Source: Uropetala carovei
Lineage: Eukaryota; Arthropoda; Insecta; Odonata; Petaluridae
Direction of reading: 5' to 3'
NCBI GenBank assembly: GCA_036926305.1
Contig: JAXCHB010000006.1
Span: forward strand, 3,348,001-3,412,000
Length of the DNA: 64,000 nt
The notes under the pieces were generated by a model, which saw only the letters and a list, made by a program, of their open reading frames with translations, was not told the origin of the DNA and ran no database searches. Positions 35,851 to 48,584 of the stretch are shown here, in pieces (position 1 is the first letter of the stretch; each line of letters begins with the position of its first letter). Made by a program: the position numbers and the translations under genes.

Positions 35851-36636
35851 AAAAAATCTGATGTGGCCAACACATGACTTTCTCCATATTTGGGGTATAG
35901 ATATTTAAATTATTATGAGTAGCATTATAAGGCAAAATTATTATTTCGTATCGTAAAAGTATACACGTCGTTGCCGTATATTACGTATATTTTGAATGTT
36001 TACAGAATTCACCGCTACATGGTGTTGGCGCTGTAGGCTGGTATTAAGAAAAAGCGAAACATATCCGAAATGGTTCTACGAAAATTAGTTTCAAACAAAA
36101 CTTGGAAGAAATATTATTCTCCACAACTTTGGTTCTTACGAAGATTACCAATAACGATGTTGTTAAGGAGATATTTAACGGAAACCGAAAAACCGGTTAT
36201 TTATAAATAACTCCTAAACAATAACTCCTATAGAAAATTGTTTCAAATAAAAGTTGTAGTAAATTACATTCTCGATAACATTTGTATAGAATTGTAAATA
36301 CAAAAATGATATTTTAACCAAGAAATATCGCAAAAACCGAATCGGGTTTCGAATAAACCTCGACTTCCGTTTAACCGTTATTGTCCAAAAACTAATCAGT
36401 TCTTTGTTCTCATGTAAGAGTGTTAGATATGAAGTTTGGTAACGATATGGCACGTACTTTTTGAGTTAGAGCGCCCTCACGCACATACACACACACACAC
36501 AGACATCATTCCGAAAATAGTCTAAACGTGTTCTAGGGACCTCAAAACATGTATTTCCGTTGAAATCTCGAAGTCGATTTTTTTCATGAATACAATACTT
36601 TCCCATTACTACGTATGGAGAAAGTAAAAAGTACCA
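35851..36636 (+). repeat. Dispersed repeat R1, long copy
   Basis: Starts aatctgatgtggccaaca, continues with tatttcgtatcgtaaaagta, tggttctacgaaaatt and ccgaatcgggtttcgaataa, and ends in a hairpin (36596-36626: tactttccc...ggagaaagta) plus aaaag. Shorter copies are at 51765-51987, 56997-57219, 59645-60042 and 60685-61235. No coding capacity seen. An (AC)n stretch lies at 36486-36501. Class uncertain; the 3' terminal hairpin is conserved between copies. Confidence 0.7.
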
Positions 36637-38631
36637 TCTCGCCATGGGCGCCATAGTTCCTCGGGCCGCCCCTGCCCCGCACGTCGAGTCATTTGAAAAT
36701 TCGAAGCGAAAGAACCCGAACGAGCTCTGTAAAATAACTCCTATGCATGACTCAACCGATACGAGGACTTCGCTCGAAGTTTTATGCCTGCAAGCGAAGT
36801 GGCGACGCTTTCCGTTAAGGAGTGCTATTTCGAAACTTTCCAGGATGGCTGGGGCAGGGGAGTTACGGGGAAGGGAGTAGCTGAGAGAGGGAGTATTGTG
36901 GAGAGAGTCAGGGGTTAAGGCGTTTCTAAAGAAATTTATGTTCGAGACGTGACTTCATAGGTCTTTCTGTGTCGGGGAGGGAGGAGGTGGGGGTCGGTGG
37001 AATGGTTGGGGCAGGTCGAAACTCACACGTGCTGCGTGAGTTGGTAGTCAGTGCCTGCTTAAGCTAAAAGATTTGAGGTTGCGAAAAATTACCATTTACG
37101 CCGTTTTTTTTTTAATTTATATTTTTCATAGAAATTTTTAAAAAATACTGCTTGTAAATTCAAATTAAATGTGATCGCAATGGCACATTAAAAAATATAT
37201 TTTAAAACTCGATTTATATTGACAAAACTAAGGAATTTAGAAAATAGAACTTTCGATCTTATAGCCTGGCAAAATTTTTCTTTAATTTATGCATATTAAT
37301 TTCTTCGGACGTTTTATTTTACACAAAGAATTACTAAGATTTTTCGCTGGGTGCTTTGAACCTTTCGTACCCGCCTTGTGCCGAGCCTGGCTGGTGTATG
37401 TAATCAGAGAGATCGGGGAGGGAAAGGGGAGTTAACTTCATTGGTAGGATGGAAACCCAGTGGTTTTTTCCACAGTCACCGCCTTAATGCAAGTATACCG
37501 AATCCATAAAATATCGAAGAATTTTATACCATACTCAACATTTTCAGCAATTTCTTTCGCAATTACTGATATATCGTTAAAGCTATCGTCCCAAGGGAAC
37601 TGTTTTAAATATAAATACAATTTAGAATGTCCTCTTCTAAAATTTTTACTGTAGTTGCTCGAGATAATATGTTATACCAAACTATTATCGGAAAAATTAA
37701 ATTAAATGCTTTAATTTTAATAAGGGGAAAGGCAAAACTGCGCGACATATGATAAAATATACTGAAAAGGGCATCTCATCTTCCTAATTAAATTAAAATG
37801 ATGTTATATGAAAAAGCCCATGCGTGGATATATCCGCCTGAATCAAGAAGACAAAACGCTCCCAAGTTAACGACACAAGTGCAGGCGGGCGACCACACTG
37901 CTGTAATGCCGCCCATACAAAAGTTCCCTGAGACGGTCGCTTCTCAAACTCTCCTTTCTTAAGCCGTCTTAGCAGTGGCGGATTTAGAAATTCTGAGGCC
38001 CCTGGCGCTAAACAAATGGGGGCCCTGCAATCTAAATATATAGTGAAACCTCACCTAACGACTACCCCTTTATTTGACGCTCCGTTCTAATAAATTAAGT
38101 ATCGTAGTGCAAAATAATTAAATTGCCTTCACAAAACTTTTCATTTATTTATTCAGATTCTTCTTCAAGGTTCATTTGTTGATAGCACGAGGAACATGAG
38201 AATATTTTATGCCGTATATTCAGGTATATTTGGCGTGTAAACCCGAAAATCGAAGTGACCCGGAAGGCCTTTTCGCGACAACTCTTGACAAAGGTTTCAA
38301 CAGTGTTTCTGATCGGGGAAAATTGATCTAATTAACTCCTTTCATCTATCTTCAATAATATCAAATCGCAACATCAAAACCAAACAAATAAATCACACAG
38401 ACTTAGAAGTCCACCAAAATTCAATTACGTGAAAACAAGCACAGCGGGGAATCGACCGAGAAGATACCGAAAAGACCAGTTACACACAAACACGTGCTAT
38501 CTCCTCAGTAGTGCAACCTCAACTAATGCGATGGAGGTAAATAGGAAGATATCGTAGATGACGTCGTTACCTAGCTTTACTGCTTGGCAGCGGGAAAATA
38601 GATAATAAATCGGTACAATATCATTGTACAA
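36637..38631. other. Intergenic DNA, no gene recognised
   Basis: Slightly GC-richer to 36950, then AT-rich. Near 37976 cagtggcggatttagaaa looks like a hAT left end without a detectable partner. Several short open frames have no recognisable motif. Confidence 0.4.
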
Positions 38632-39182
38632 ACTTTCTCATACACTATTGCGTCTTGAAAAACATAAACTATGCAGAATCATTGTGAATATCAACTTAAA
38701 TAACTATACGAAATTTGATCAAAATTGTATTAGCCGTTTTTTAGATAATCCAATTACTGTTAAAGTTGCCTAGAATAAACTAGCCTTATATTCATTTATT
38801 CTGATAAATGTGAACTATTTGGTATTACTGAATACGTAAACTCAAGTATCTGTACGAAATTTGATCAAAATCATTGGAGCCGTTTTTGAGAAAATCAAAT
38901 TGATGTTAAAAATGCGTAGAATAAACTGCGCTTAATTATTGAGCAATTTCAACCATTTCTTCATAACTTCTATTCTGTATGATAAAATGCCAAAGTACGA
39001 GATTTCATTCACTTTCGCTCAACCGTTTAAGCTCTAGAGCCACGAACAAACAGACGGCATTGCGAAAACCACTTTTTCGGACTTAGGTACACCTAAAACG
39101 TATATTTCCATCAAAATCTCGAGATCGAATTTTTTCGCGATTACAATACTTTCTCAATATAATTCGTATATGAGAAAGTAAA
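38632..39182 (+). repeat. Dispersed repeat R2 (hairpin-ended)
   Basis: Begins actttctcata and ends tatgagaaagtaaaaag, short inverted ends. Contains two versions of tacgaaatttgatcaaaat, then gacggcattgcgaaaacc, and a terminal hairpin (39147-39180). Copies in both orientations lie at 26.1-26.8 kb. The terminal hairpin is shared with R1. Confidence 0.6.
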
Positions 39183-42100
39183 AAGCGAAAAGGGGAGGGA
39201 ACTCCTCGCCGGTGCGTTCTCTCCCGGGTTAACTCTTGCGCTTCCTCTTGCGTATGACAGTAGATCTCTTCGGATTCCAAAACAGCAATCCTTTTTAACA
39301 GATATTTCTTTAGGCGAAAATCATCCTTTCATCTGGAATTCGGTCAAGCGCACTATCAAGAGACGGATCAATCCTCCTCCAACTATAGCAAATAGAAAGC
39401 TGATGTAAGAGCAGTTTTGTTTTATTTCTGTAAGAATATGAATGCTAGTGAAGGAAGGGGATGGCGGAGATGGAAGGAAACGATCCTCCAAGCTGATTTC
39501 AATTCTTAATCGAAATGTTCGTGGCTGCATAAGGGAGAAAATGCAAAAGGGAGGCTAGGCATTTTGTGTCCTTAAAAACGAAAGGAGTGGGGATGAAATT
39601 CGACGGTATCGCACGACGAGTGTCGCACCTAGGAACTTGCTTTGGAGGGGTGGGGCAAAAAACTTCAAGATGATACTGTATTATTGTGTGTTTTTAGAAT
39701 TTCCATCATTTTAGCTGTTTAATAAAAATTTATAATTAATGTATATCTATAAATCTGAAATTCTGTTTTTAATTGCCCGCTGTACAAATCCACCCCCTTG
39801 AAGATATCGTCACGAAACTTCGCAAAGGTATTTATATAATTTTACCCTGCGAATAACAGGCCAAATGGCGATAAAAAATTTAGGGTGCTTAATTCAATAA
39901 ATGCAGTTTTTCATCTGGTTCCGGGTACTCCAGCTAGAAAATATATAAATTATAATTTGTAATGCCTCAATGTTTTCATCGGAAATTTACAAAACTAATG
40001 CTTTTATTAAAAGTTTTATCTATACCTACTGGTGGCCTAAATGACCAGCTCCCACCACCCTGGGATTAGCATGTAACCTTTTGACATAGAGTGACGCCAT
40101 ATGCTACCAGAAAATCTACACTGCATTGGGCCACTCGTCTACATAAAGGTTGTGTCCTTCCTTTGTGCGTGTGCGACGAAGCGGTGATAAAGCAACTAAT
40201 CGCTAAGGTCGAAATCCAAAATAAATCGGCGAGGAAATTCCTTTCGGTAATGTACTTTCTTCATTTTCTAAAAATAACCTCCCAAATGCTTAATTGAATC
40301 GAGTAAATGAGATAATGAAATAAGTATTATTATATGAATAATAAATGAAAATATATACTAACCTGTTCAATAACGATAAGTCACTAGTAAACGCGGAACT
40401 GTTCTTGAACAAACGACTCACTGAATGATGTTAACACTTGGACAGACCAAAATAAACTGATGAATTGGAGGACCATTCGTATGAAATCCGAAGGAGGAAG
40501 CAGAGAAACAGATGCGCTGGTTAACCAGTGAGAAAGAACTGCGAAATACCTTGAAGAAAGCAAAACAACTCCCGAAAAAACGGCCTTTATGACAGAATAA
40601 AGGCGAAAATGCATTTCGCAGAGATATTTTTATGGTAGTGAAAACAAAAACCGGCTTCTTTGGACAAAAATATCCTACGGGGCACGTGGCCCTTGGCGGC
40701 TTCGACCAAGAGATAAAAGGAAGAACCGCACTGACCGTAAACCGAAGTGGGGATGGAGAGAGTCTCACTTTGCAGGCAGTAAAACAGTCGGCTTGTTGGG
40801 ATAACCTTGTGACCGCTCCTAATCCCGACCCCCCCCCCCCCCCCCCCCCTCCCCCTCCTTTTCCAGAGGCCCGGGCACCAGGGATTTTTCCCCGGTGTCC
40901 TCGCCCTCTCGCTGGCTCTTTCTAGGGGGGGGGGGGGGGCAAATGCCCGGAAGACCCCCCTCCTCCCGGGGGGAGAAAAGGGGCTTGTCGGCTTTATTTA
41001 CGGGGTATGTATCAAGTTTTCATCAGCAACGAATTTTGCAACTTCTTTGATCGATTCCTCTGCTGTTTCAATTTACCACATAACATTAGCTGCTGGTTAC
41101 CGAGCGGTCTTTTGAATTTCGTGAGCCCGCCAGTAGAATAATCGCACGTTGCTATCATCATGTTGTTGTGTAAAATTTGTTCTTGGGACATGGGCAGAGC
41201 GATTAGTTACATAACAAGTGCTGTGCCTAATCCAGATAAATTTGTTTGCGGCAACTTTCACAGAGTTTGTTAATGAAAAATTTGCTTAATTCCCCGGATT
41301 TCGAATCATTCCGGACGTTGGACAACAGAATTATGGACTTTATACTGTATCTCAGGGACAAATGAAGGAAGATTGACAAATACGTTTGATTGCATTTTTG
41401 AAACTGCCTAATCTAGGTAGAAATTTGAAATATTTCTTCTCAAATTTACAGCAAAATTAAGGAAACATTTCACATACATGGATGGATTTCAAATTCAAGA
41501 AATTTAATCTACGAATCTGTAATTCATAATGTCGGAACGAGCTGTGGGGCCGAGGCAGAAGCGGGAAGCGGACGGAGAATTGACACAGGAAGAACCCCAA
41601 GAAAAGGACGCTTCAGGAGAAAATCACGCCAGGGTTGAGGGAAGGGGGTTAACGGTTTATGCGGGAGACGGTGGCGGAAGGACGCTTTTCCGAAGGGAGA
41701 GTAGAGGCGACCTTCGGCGAGACAGGACGATGGTGTAGAGTCAATTGTGTTTTTTTGTTTCTTCTATTAAATCCGTTTAAATTAACCTGATGTTTGTTAC
41801 GCTTATTCCCAATTAATTCCCGTAAATCCCACAATAATTTGCGTTGTGCAACAAATATCCGAGCCTGTGGCCAAGGGCGGATCTAGAAACTTCCAGGGGG
41901 AGGGGGGGGGGGGGGGGGGGGGCGATTACCGACTATTGTACATACCATGTGGGTGGGGAATATTTGTGCACTAAATTCTTGCCAAATTACTCTTATTTTC
42001 TATTAATACAAAATGGAACACGAAAGAATAATATGATGATTATCACAAAAGTATGATTTAAAAAAATTGATTATATAATGTTCACAAAATACTTTGATTC

Positions 42101-42559
42101 CTTGATCATAACGTATAAATGATTATACCTTAGTGCTTTGATTTTCCCATAGCAAACACTGAAGCGAGGGTCTGCAATGAATAAAGAAAACTAACATTCC
42201 TTAATTTGAATGACAACCCTCTCGGCTTCCCCTTTTGTTACCCCTAACAAATGTATCCATGAGGGAGGGAGGGGGGCGATCGCCTGTGTCCAGTGGCGGA
42301 TTTAAAGACAGTCGCTCTAAAAACATCAAAACTATCAAATATCTCTATTTACAAAGTCAGTGGAACCTCTTTGTTTCCATATAAAAACGATCGTTAAGAG
42401 GGGTCACATAAGATAGTAGTCGTTAGGATAGGTATAATCATCACATTATAACTTTTGTTATTTAGCGGAATTTTTTGTACCAAGTTAAATTATGTTATTG
42501 TGAATTTAATCTTCGGTCACGCAAATCTACGGCTTTCTCAGTCGATTTCTATCGTAAAA
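39183..42559. other. Intergenic DNA with homopolymer tracts
   Basis: A C run of about 20 at 40830-40849 followed by C-rich sequence, a G run near 40925-40939, and a G run of over 20 near 41897-41921. Next to the last, gggcggatctagaaacttcc resembles a hAT terminus, as does ccagtggcggatttaaag near 42290. Short open frames at 40091-40297, 40632-40925 and 41529-41738 show no recognisable motif and are probably chance. Confidence 0.4.
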
Positions 42560-42569
42560 TATTGTATAA

Positions 42570-42960
42570 CTAGCAGAAATACCCGGCGTTGCCCTGGAAA
42601 ATTTGGTTCAAATCCGATCGGAATTCTAGATGACGCATGGTATTTAAGAATTCAGTCGGCCGCCGTTTTGAATAAAACGGGTAGAGAGAAAAAACCACAT
42701 ATGAATAATTAATGGGAGCCTTTCACAATCGTACCAAATTTGATTCAAATCAATAGTAGGACTCGGGTAAATACGCGTGGTTTAATGTTTAAATCGGCCA
42801 CCATTTTGAAACAAACGGACATACGGACAATTAGATCACGTATTAACTTTCCCTTGGTACCCCCTACAATCATGCCGAATTTGGTCGGAATCGAATGAGA
42901 AATGTGGGCGAGCATAAAGGAACAGACAGACAAATAGACAGTAAAATATAGTAGTGGATA
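42570..42960. repeat. Dispersed repeat with acccggcgttgccc head
   Basis: Head agaaatacccggcgttgccc, then repeated phrases of the type ccaaatttgattcaaatc and gaatttggtcggaatcgaa, then gacagacagacaaatagaca at the end before ATAGTAG/TATATAG. This layout is familiar from many arthropod genomes, but I cannot assign its class with confidence. Confidence 0.5.
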
Positions 42961-43602
42961 TATAGCTTACATCGGTAAAGTGCTATTTGTACTGAAACTA
43001 GTTAAAATCGTTTAAGAAGCGATTTATTTCGTCATAATTCATCTTTATGTTGTACTTCGATACACACAACTCGCTTGGTGGTTGTGGATAGAGGTGTGCG
43101 CGGTAGAAAGTTCAACGGAAAGAACAGAAGAGGGCGGTTCAGAAGAGCCATACGAGGGAATCTATGCAAAACCGAAGGAACGGGAGATTTGGTGGAGTGA
43201 TTCGGAGTGATGTCTTTCCACGCTGCGGGCCGGGGTTGGAATCCTTGCGGTGATTGGTGGCGCCCTCTTAATTGTGTGTTGTGTAGGAGACATATAAGTC
43301 GGCACTCAGTCCTTCGAAATGGACGTTAATCAGAGTGACTCCTTGGTGCTTCTCACAAATAGCAGGCCAATGGAACCGGTGTCGAGTTTCCCGACTACCC
43401 GTGTGCGCGCGCGTGTATCGGCTGAAAATCCCGTAGTCTGAGTACTTCTGACTATTTCCCAGTTTCTACTTTTATTATACGTAGACGTCGGAGAGGGGAA
43501 GGGAGGCCGGTATGGAGAGCTCCTTGAGTGGAGAGAATATCAAAAGGAGACGGTAAAACATTTTTGCGGATGTTATTAGAAGGAATCCGATTGGAAGTTC
43601 AA
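42961..43602. other. Intergenic DNA, nothing recognised
   Basis: No supported gene or repeat; a short alternating CG/TG patch lies near 43400-43415. Confidence 0.45.
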
Positions 43603-43830
43603 TTAACCCTTTCCCAAGTAAATATGTGTTCTACCGTCATCGCCCTTTCTACATGACAATGTTAACTGTTGACATTTTCCAAGAGCCTGCTTTTTTTCTG
43701 CTATCTACTGAATGGCTGTAGGGAAAACTCTAGTATGATATCTCAGATTTATGACTTATGATGGAGTTATCATTAAGACCTTGCATTTAAGTCGAAAAGC
43801 ATTAAAATGACCTGCCCCGGAAAGGGTTAA
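43603..43830. mobile_element. piggyBac-type MITE, 220 bp
   Basis: TTAA duplications at 43603-43606 and 43827-43830 with inverted ends ccctttccc and, reversed, ccctttccgg. TTAA plus CCC(T)-type ends point to a piggyBac-mobilised non-autonomous element, of a different family from the one at 13.2 kb. Confidence 0.55.
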
Positions 43831-44439
43831 CCGTTAACCTTTAACGTAAGTAAATGTTATTCTCTGTTTACGGTGCGGTCCCTATAGAAATTCCCTTCGA
43901 TTCTGGGCGGATTAACTTTGCATTCATCGTAAGATTTCGTGTGATTTTTAGATTTTTAGAAAGCATTTTAAAAGTTCAGCCATTTGATAGTATTTGTGGC
44001 AGACCAAGTATAGTGTTTGGGTCGTCTCGGTAAACTTATATCCAACCAGGCCTACGTATACCGTATGTGCGCAAAGATCTATCTGAATGCTTTCCAAGCA
44101 GTATACAGTAACGAGTGTCTCGAGATAAGATTCCCTAGGCGCTCAGTATAGTTTTTCTTTACAAATAAAGAGGATTATGGAATCTTCAGAGAATATTCCT
44201 TCCATTCAGTTCTGGGTTGTCAGTCGTGTCGTAATGGATTCTCCGCTCTTTCTTAGACTTCTTATTTCGAGTGTTATTCACCAGTTTTCATTTTTTAAAT
44301 TCGTCTTTTACAATGGCTAAAGAGCTTGCGAAAAGAGGAATGGAACTAAATTTTGAAGGTGGTTAAGTCCAAGTGCGATGTGGGTCTATGCATTGGCCCG
44401 CGTTTCCGAATATACTATGAAAAGCAGGCCCTGTAACAT
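43831..44439. other. Intergenic DNA, nothing recognised
   Basis: No supported gene or repeat. Confidence 0.45.
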
Positions 44440-46410
44440 GCTACATCTACATGATACCCTGAAAATCACCGGACTGGTGGGTGGCAGAGGGTGCAGCACA
44501 CCAAAACCTACCTAATAACGTCCCTCGTGGGAATCACTCTCCTGTTATGATCCCGTATGGTCCTAGGGAAAAACGAGCCCTGATATCGCTCGGTCCTACA
44601 GTCGATCTCACGTATTTTATTCTCGTAGATCGTGCCTGCCCATGTACGTAGGTGCCTTTAATATTCCTGAGACCTCCTCTAAGAGAACTTCCGACCTAAA
44701 TTTCTCCAGAAGCCTTAACCTAGCGCTAATTCTGCGATCCCATAGCGATATCCAATTCAACTCCTTCAAGAGTGATGTGACGCTTAATTTTTGGTCATGT
44801 TTTTGCTTTACGAATCTGGCTGCTCTGCGTTGGATTCTTTCTAACTCACGTATTTGTCACTTTTCGTACGGATCCCATATGCTGGAAGCGTATTCGACTC
44901 GAGATCTGACCAATGATAAATAACACGTTTCTCGTACCTGTTCTGTGCTACTTCTTACTATTCTGCCTACGAAGCCCAATTTCTTATTAGCTGCGCCTAC
45001 GATCCTTCGAATATGCATATTCCACGATAGATCATGACAAATGGTGATTCCTAAATATTTAACGTACTCTGCAGATTGGATATTCAATCTATCAATTCTG
45101 TACTCCGAGTCGAATTCATTGTTCTTACTCTTCCGGAAACTCAATAGGGAACATTTGCTTTGATTAACTTCGATTTTCCAATCTTGACACTATGCTGAAA
45201 GGGCGTTTAAATCTTCCTGGAGCGATTTTTGGTCATCCTGACTCGTTATCTCCTTATATAAAACGGTGTCATCTGCGAAAAGTCTTATTTTGCAGCGAAC
45301 TACCAGGCAGATATCGTTTATATATACCAGGAATAGTAGTGGGCCTATGACACTTCCCTGTGGAACACCTGATGCGACTTTTACCGGGTATGAAGATTTC
45401 CCATCAATAACTACTATCTGTTTTCTGTTTGAGAGGAAGACTTTTACCCAACTCACGTTATTAGGGTTTATGCCGTACTTTCCTAGTTTTCCTATTAATT
45501 TATTATGGGCTACTTTGTCAAACGCTTTTTTTTAAAATCAATGAAAATGGCATCAACCTGAGTGTTTTTCTCTCCGCATTGTAACAAATCGTTTACGAAC
45601 AGGGCGAGCTGCGTTTCGCATGACCTACCTTTACGAAACCCGTGTTGGTTTTTGCTTAGCGAAGAACGACCATCTAAATAACGCATAACAGAGCTAACGA
45701 TTATATGTTCTAGAATCTTACACGATAACGACGTCAAGGAAATCGGTCTATAATTTTCGAGGTTCTCTTTTTCACCGCCTTTGTGGATGGGCGTTACTTA
45801 TACTAGCTTCCAGTCTTTTGGAACGGTACCATGTGCAACGGATTTTTCGAATATTATTTTCAAGTAAGGTGCGATTACCGAGGCTCGGCTCTTTCAACAC
45901 GCGCGGGTATGCCCTCCGGCCCGGGAGACTTATTTTGCTTAATCGACTCTACCTGGTGCGCGATACCTGTTTCAGAGAATATCAAATTTTCCATCGAATT
46001 TCCCTCATCATTCAAAGCTGGTTCCTCAAATTCGTTGCTCACTGAAGTAAATGCTTTGTGAAAGTGTTCATTTAACAAGTTCGCTTTTTCCGCGCTATCA
46101 TGTACTAAATCACCTGCCTCCGTTCTCAATGACGCTATGGTGGGGCCTCTACCATGAACCTCTCTAACGTACGACCAAAATGCTTTCGGATTTTCTTTCA
46201 AATTACTATGAAGGATTTTCTTTTTGTAATCATTAAATGCTTATCGCATTGTTACTCTAGCTCTTGACCGCTACGACTTATCCACAATGTGTGAGTAATG
46301 TTTTTTTCTGTATCCCCTTTTCTAATTTTAAGTATTTGTTGGCGCATTCCTCCCTAATGTGATGCGTAATATTTTGCTAATAATTTTTTCCCAATTTCTG
46401 TGAGCAATTC
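44440..46410 (-). pseudogene. LINE fragment D with 3' tail
   Basis: Longest copy of the LINE family, minus strand. From the right: EN-RT linker (about 46206-46410), KENPKAFWSYVREVHGRG, NKSPGPEGIPARV, a frameshifted stretch, TSLSCKILEHIIVSSV, NQHGFRKGRSCETQLALF, VDAIFIDFKK, then VKVASGVPQGSVIGPLLFL, IYINDI-type block, LFADDTVLYKE, the post-RT block SWNMHIRRIVGAANKKL and VEYASSIWDPYEK, and a 3' non-coding tail to about 44440 (tacatctacatgataccctg read on plus). Several frameshifts and stops. The plus and minus copies B, C and D are very similar at DNA level, so amplification was recent. The N-terminal endonuclease is missing. Confidence 0.88.
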
Positions 46411-46755
46411 GTCGAAAAAAGACATGAAGTAAAGTAATTACTTGATTGTGCAGTTTTTTCTTTAGAATTCTTTTTGTGTGAATATTTTATAATTTATAAT
46501 CCGCGATAAATGTAATTTTATGTTATGTCATAGGATTTGTATGAACAAGGCATTGAAATGCTCGGCCACCAGGAAGTATATTTTAGATTGAATTCCGGCT
46601 TTTGAAGGATAATCCAAAAATAAGATAAGACGATTAATCCCTGCAATAAATGAAGCAATGGGGAGCGGCCATTGGACGGCGAGGGAAGAGGTCTCCTGTC
46701 CGTCTTGTTATGTCTGCATGAAGATGTGAAGGAGTGAGGAGCCGAGGACCCATCT
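46411..46755. other. Left flank of the tandem array
   Basis: Single-copy-looking sequence up to ccatct, directly before the first tandem unit begins at gaacgagg. No gene. Confidence 0.5.
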
Positions 46756-47213
46756 GAACGAGGGGCTGTGAGTTAGCAGCTGACGCAATCCCCCCTCCCC
46801 CCTCCTCCTCCCGCCCAAAAATTAGGTGGCAAAACATGAACGGCTATTAAATTACAAAATGACAAAAAATTCGCGGATGAGATTAGGCACGTGGGAATGT
46901 GTACATTTTCTGTCGAATCAAAGTTGCGAGTGGAACTGTGCCTTACTAAGAAAATCCAGTAGAACTATTTATTTATTTTGATATTGCTGACAATGACGAT
47001 TTTGGAAGTTGACGTTATTCCCAGTAAATCTTTTAAGATGACATTAAATGTTTGCGATACAGTAAAATTACATTGAAACCATAAATTCTTACTGGGATCG
47101 CTGACCTACGCCCAAGAGCTTCAGTTTCGAATACATCCGCCGAAAAACGCCTCCTGCAAATCAGAACTTCATTCGCCACTCCCTTACACTCATTCCGCTC
47201 CGGCCTTCAAAAC

Positions 47214-47650
47214 CAGTTGTTCTCAAACTCCTCTTGTCTGGCGCCTCCTTGATGTGAATAAAAAATGTCGAGGCCCCCAACTTATAAAATTGACTTAAAA
47301 TGCGATTTAGCAGTTCGAAGAATAATTACTAAAGTACTGCTTTAATTTAATAGAAAATTGTTTATTTATAATTAAATTGTCCTTCTTGTTGTCATTGCAA
47401 CAAAATACTCTCGTCCGTCTGTCGTGGGTGTTCCCCCAACTACTTTAGCATGTTGATTGAAAAGCAGTACCATATTTACAACAAGATCTCATTTCCACAT
47501 ACTGTATCATTTAATTAATTGAGCTTATTTTATCAGCTTACTGTTTATTTAGGATTAAAATTAATTTAGAATCTTTATTACTTTCGGCGGCCCCATGGAA
47601 AAATCTTCACGGCTCCCTGGGGGACCGCGGTTAACAATTTGAGAAGCACT
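47214..47650. mobile_element. hAT-like MITE inside tandem unit 1
   Basis: Ends cagttgttctcaaactcc and, reversed, agtgcttctcaaattg are inverted-repeat-like and match CAGTGGTTCTCAAA-type hAT ends. Flanks ttcaaaac and tctaaacc agree at only five of eight positions, so the target duplication is decayed. Copies lie at 52446-52882 and 57693-58129. A pyrimidine-rich tract (to about 47870) follows. Confidence 0.5.
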
Positions 47651-48165
47651 TCTAAACCTCATTATTCTCGTCCATTCCCATCCTCATCACTCTGTCCCAA
47701 AAGTTTACCACCCCTCTCACCATCTTTCAGTCCCCCTCCCTCTCCACCCCTTCCCCATTCCTCTCCAATTTACATTCACTCCCTCTCTCCCCCACACCCT
47801 CCTTCCATTCCATCTTTCCCTCTAGCCAAACAAATCAAACTAACATGTCTCTTTCTTTTACCAAAACCACAAAATGCTAAAACTCCAGCATAATATATTA
47901 ACAGTTTTCGTTTTATGCAGGTCTAAAGTGTCAGCTTCGGAGAAGAATATTGGGATTTTTTCGTCCTAGCGAATTTCCAGGAAATTTCTCCGCCTCCCTG
48001 AATCACCCGTACTTGACACCTGCGAATTACGTCATTTCTCGTCTCCGAGCTGATATCTATAACAGCGGCGAAATTGTGTAGAACAATTTCCACACGGATT
48101 ACCCAGAAAAGAAATATTGTTGAAATTCTATTTATGTTTTCAAATGTGAGGTAGCGCTTCGCAGA

Positions 48166-48413
48166 AGTGATAACGTTGACAATGGCAATTGCTCCGCACG
48201 TGTCTGGTTTGGTGGCGGAATTAACCTCGCCGCTGTTTATGTTCTTAAAATGTGACATACCCTTTCCCAAAAGTGATAACATTGGTATTGCTTATACGCG
48301 TGCATCGCCATCACCATAATTCTTCGAAACGGGTAAAACGGATAAGGGATACCGTGAATCAGGATTTTATCTTCTGACACGTGTAGGCAACCTTGGTGAA
48401 CGTGATAACTTTC
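48166..48413 (+). promoter_or_regulatory. GATA-type motif array upstream of the gene
   Basis: Three copies of gtgataac: aagtgataacgttgac (48166-48180), aagtgataacattgg (48271-48285) and cgtgataactttcgc (48401-48415). TGATAA fits the WGATAR consensus of GATA factors. They lie about 20, 150 and 260 bp upstream of the TATA box, all in one orientation. Regulation by a GATA factor is inference. Identical in unit 2 at +5,232. Confidence 0.45.
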
Positions 48414-48424
48414 GCAATCCAGGC

Positions 48425-48434
48425 ACTATATATG
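48425..48434 (+). promoter_or_regulatory. TATA box
   Basis: ctatatatg 150-160 bp upstream of the start codon, placing transcription start near 48455. The only good TATA-like element close to the signal-peptide exon. Confidence 0.55.
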
Positions 48435-48485
48435 TTCGCTACCACCACGTTTCTAGAATTATTCGAGGGAACGTCGCTGAGGTGA

Positions 48486-48545
48486 GCGTTAGCCTGTTTT
48501 GAGCCCCAGAAAAGAGCGATAGCCTGTTTTGAGCCCCAGAAAAGG
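48486..48545 (+). repeat. 30-bp direct duplication in the 5' leader
   Basis: Two adjacent 30-bp units of gcg(t/a)tagcctgttttgagc... ending ccccagaaaag, differing at two bases, in the presumed 5' UTR. Present in both gene copies (53718-53777). Confidence 0.85.
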
Positions 48546-48584
48546 GCGTTTTCTTTTGTTTTATTTCTTCAGCACATTTGAAGA

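Noticed and set aside
41529..41738. 69-residue charged open frame (starts MSERAVG)
   Set aside because: No motif, splice site or repeat support; GC-richer locally but indistinguishable from chance.
47639..47893. Pro/Ser-rich 84-residue open frame, repeated in all three tandem units
   Set aside because: It covers the end of a hAT-like MITE and a pyrimidine tract; composition reflects low complexity, and its start is inside the MITE terminus.
47923..48282. 119-residue minus-strand open frame upstream of the gene
   Set aside because: Overlaps the promoter region with the GATA motifs, has no recognisable domain and no splice or promoter context; most likely chance.
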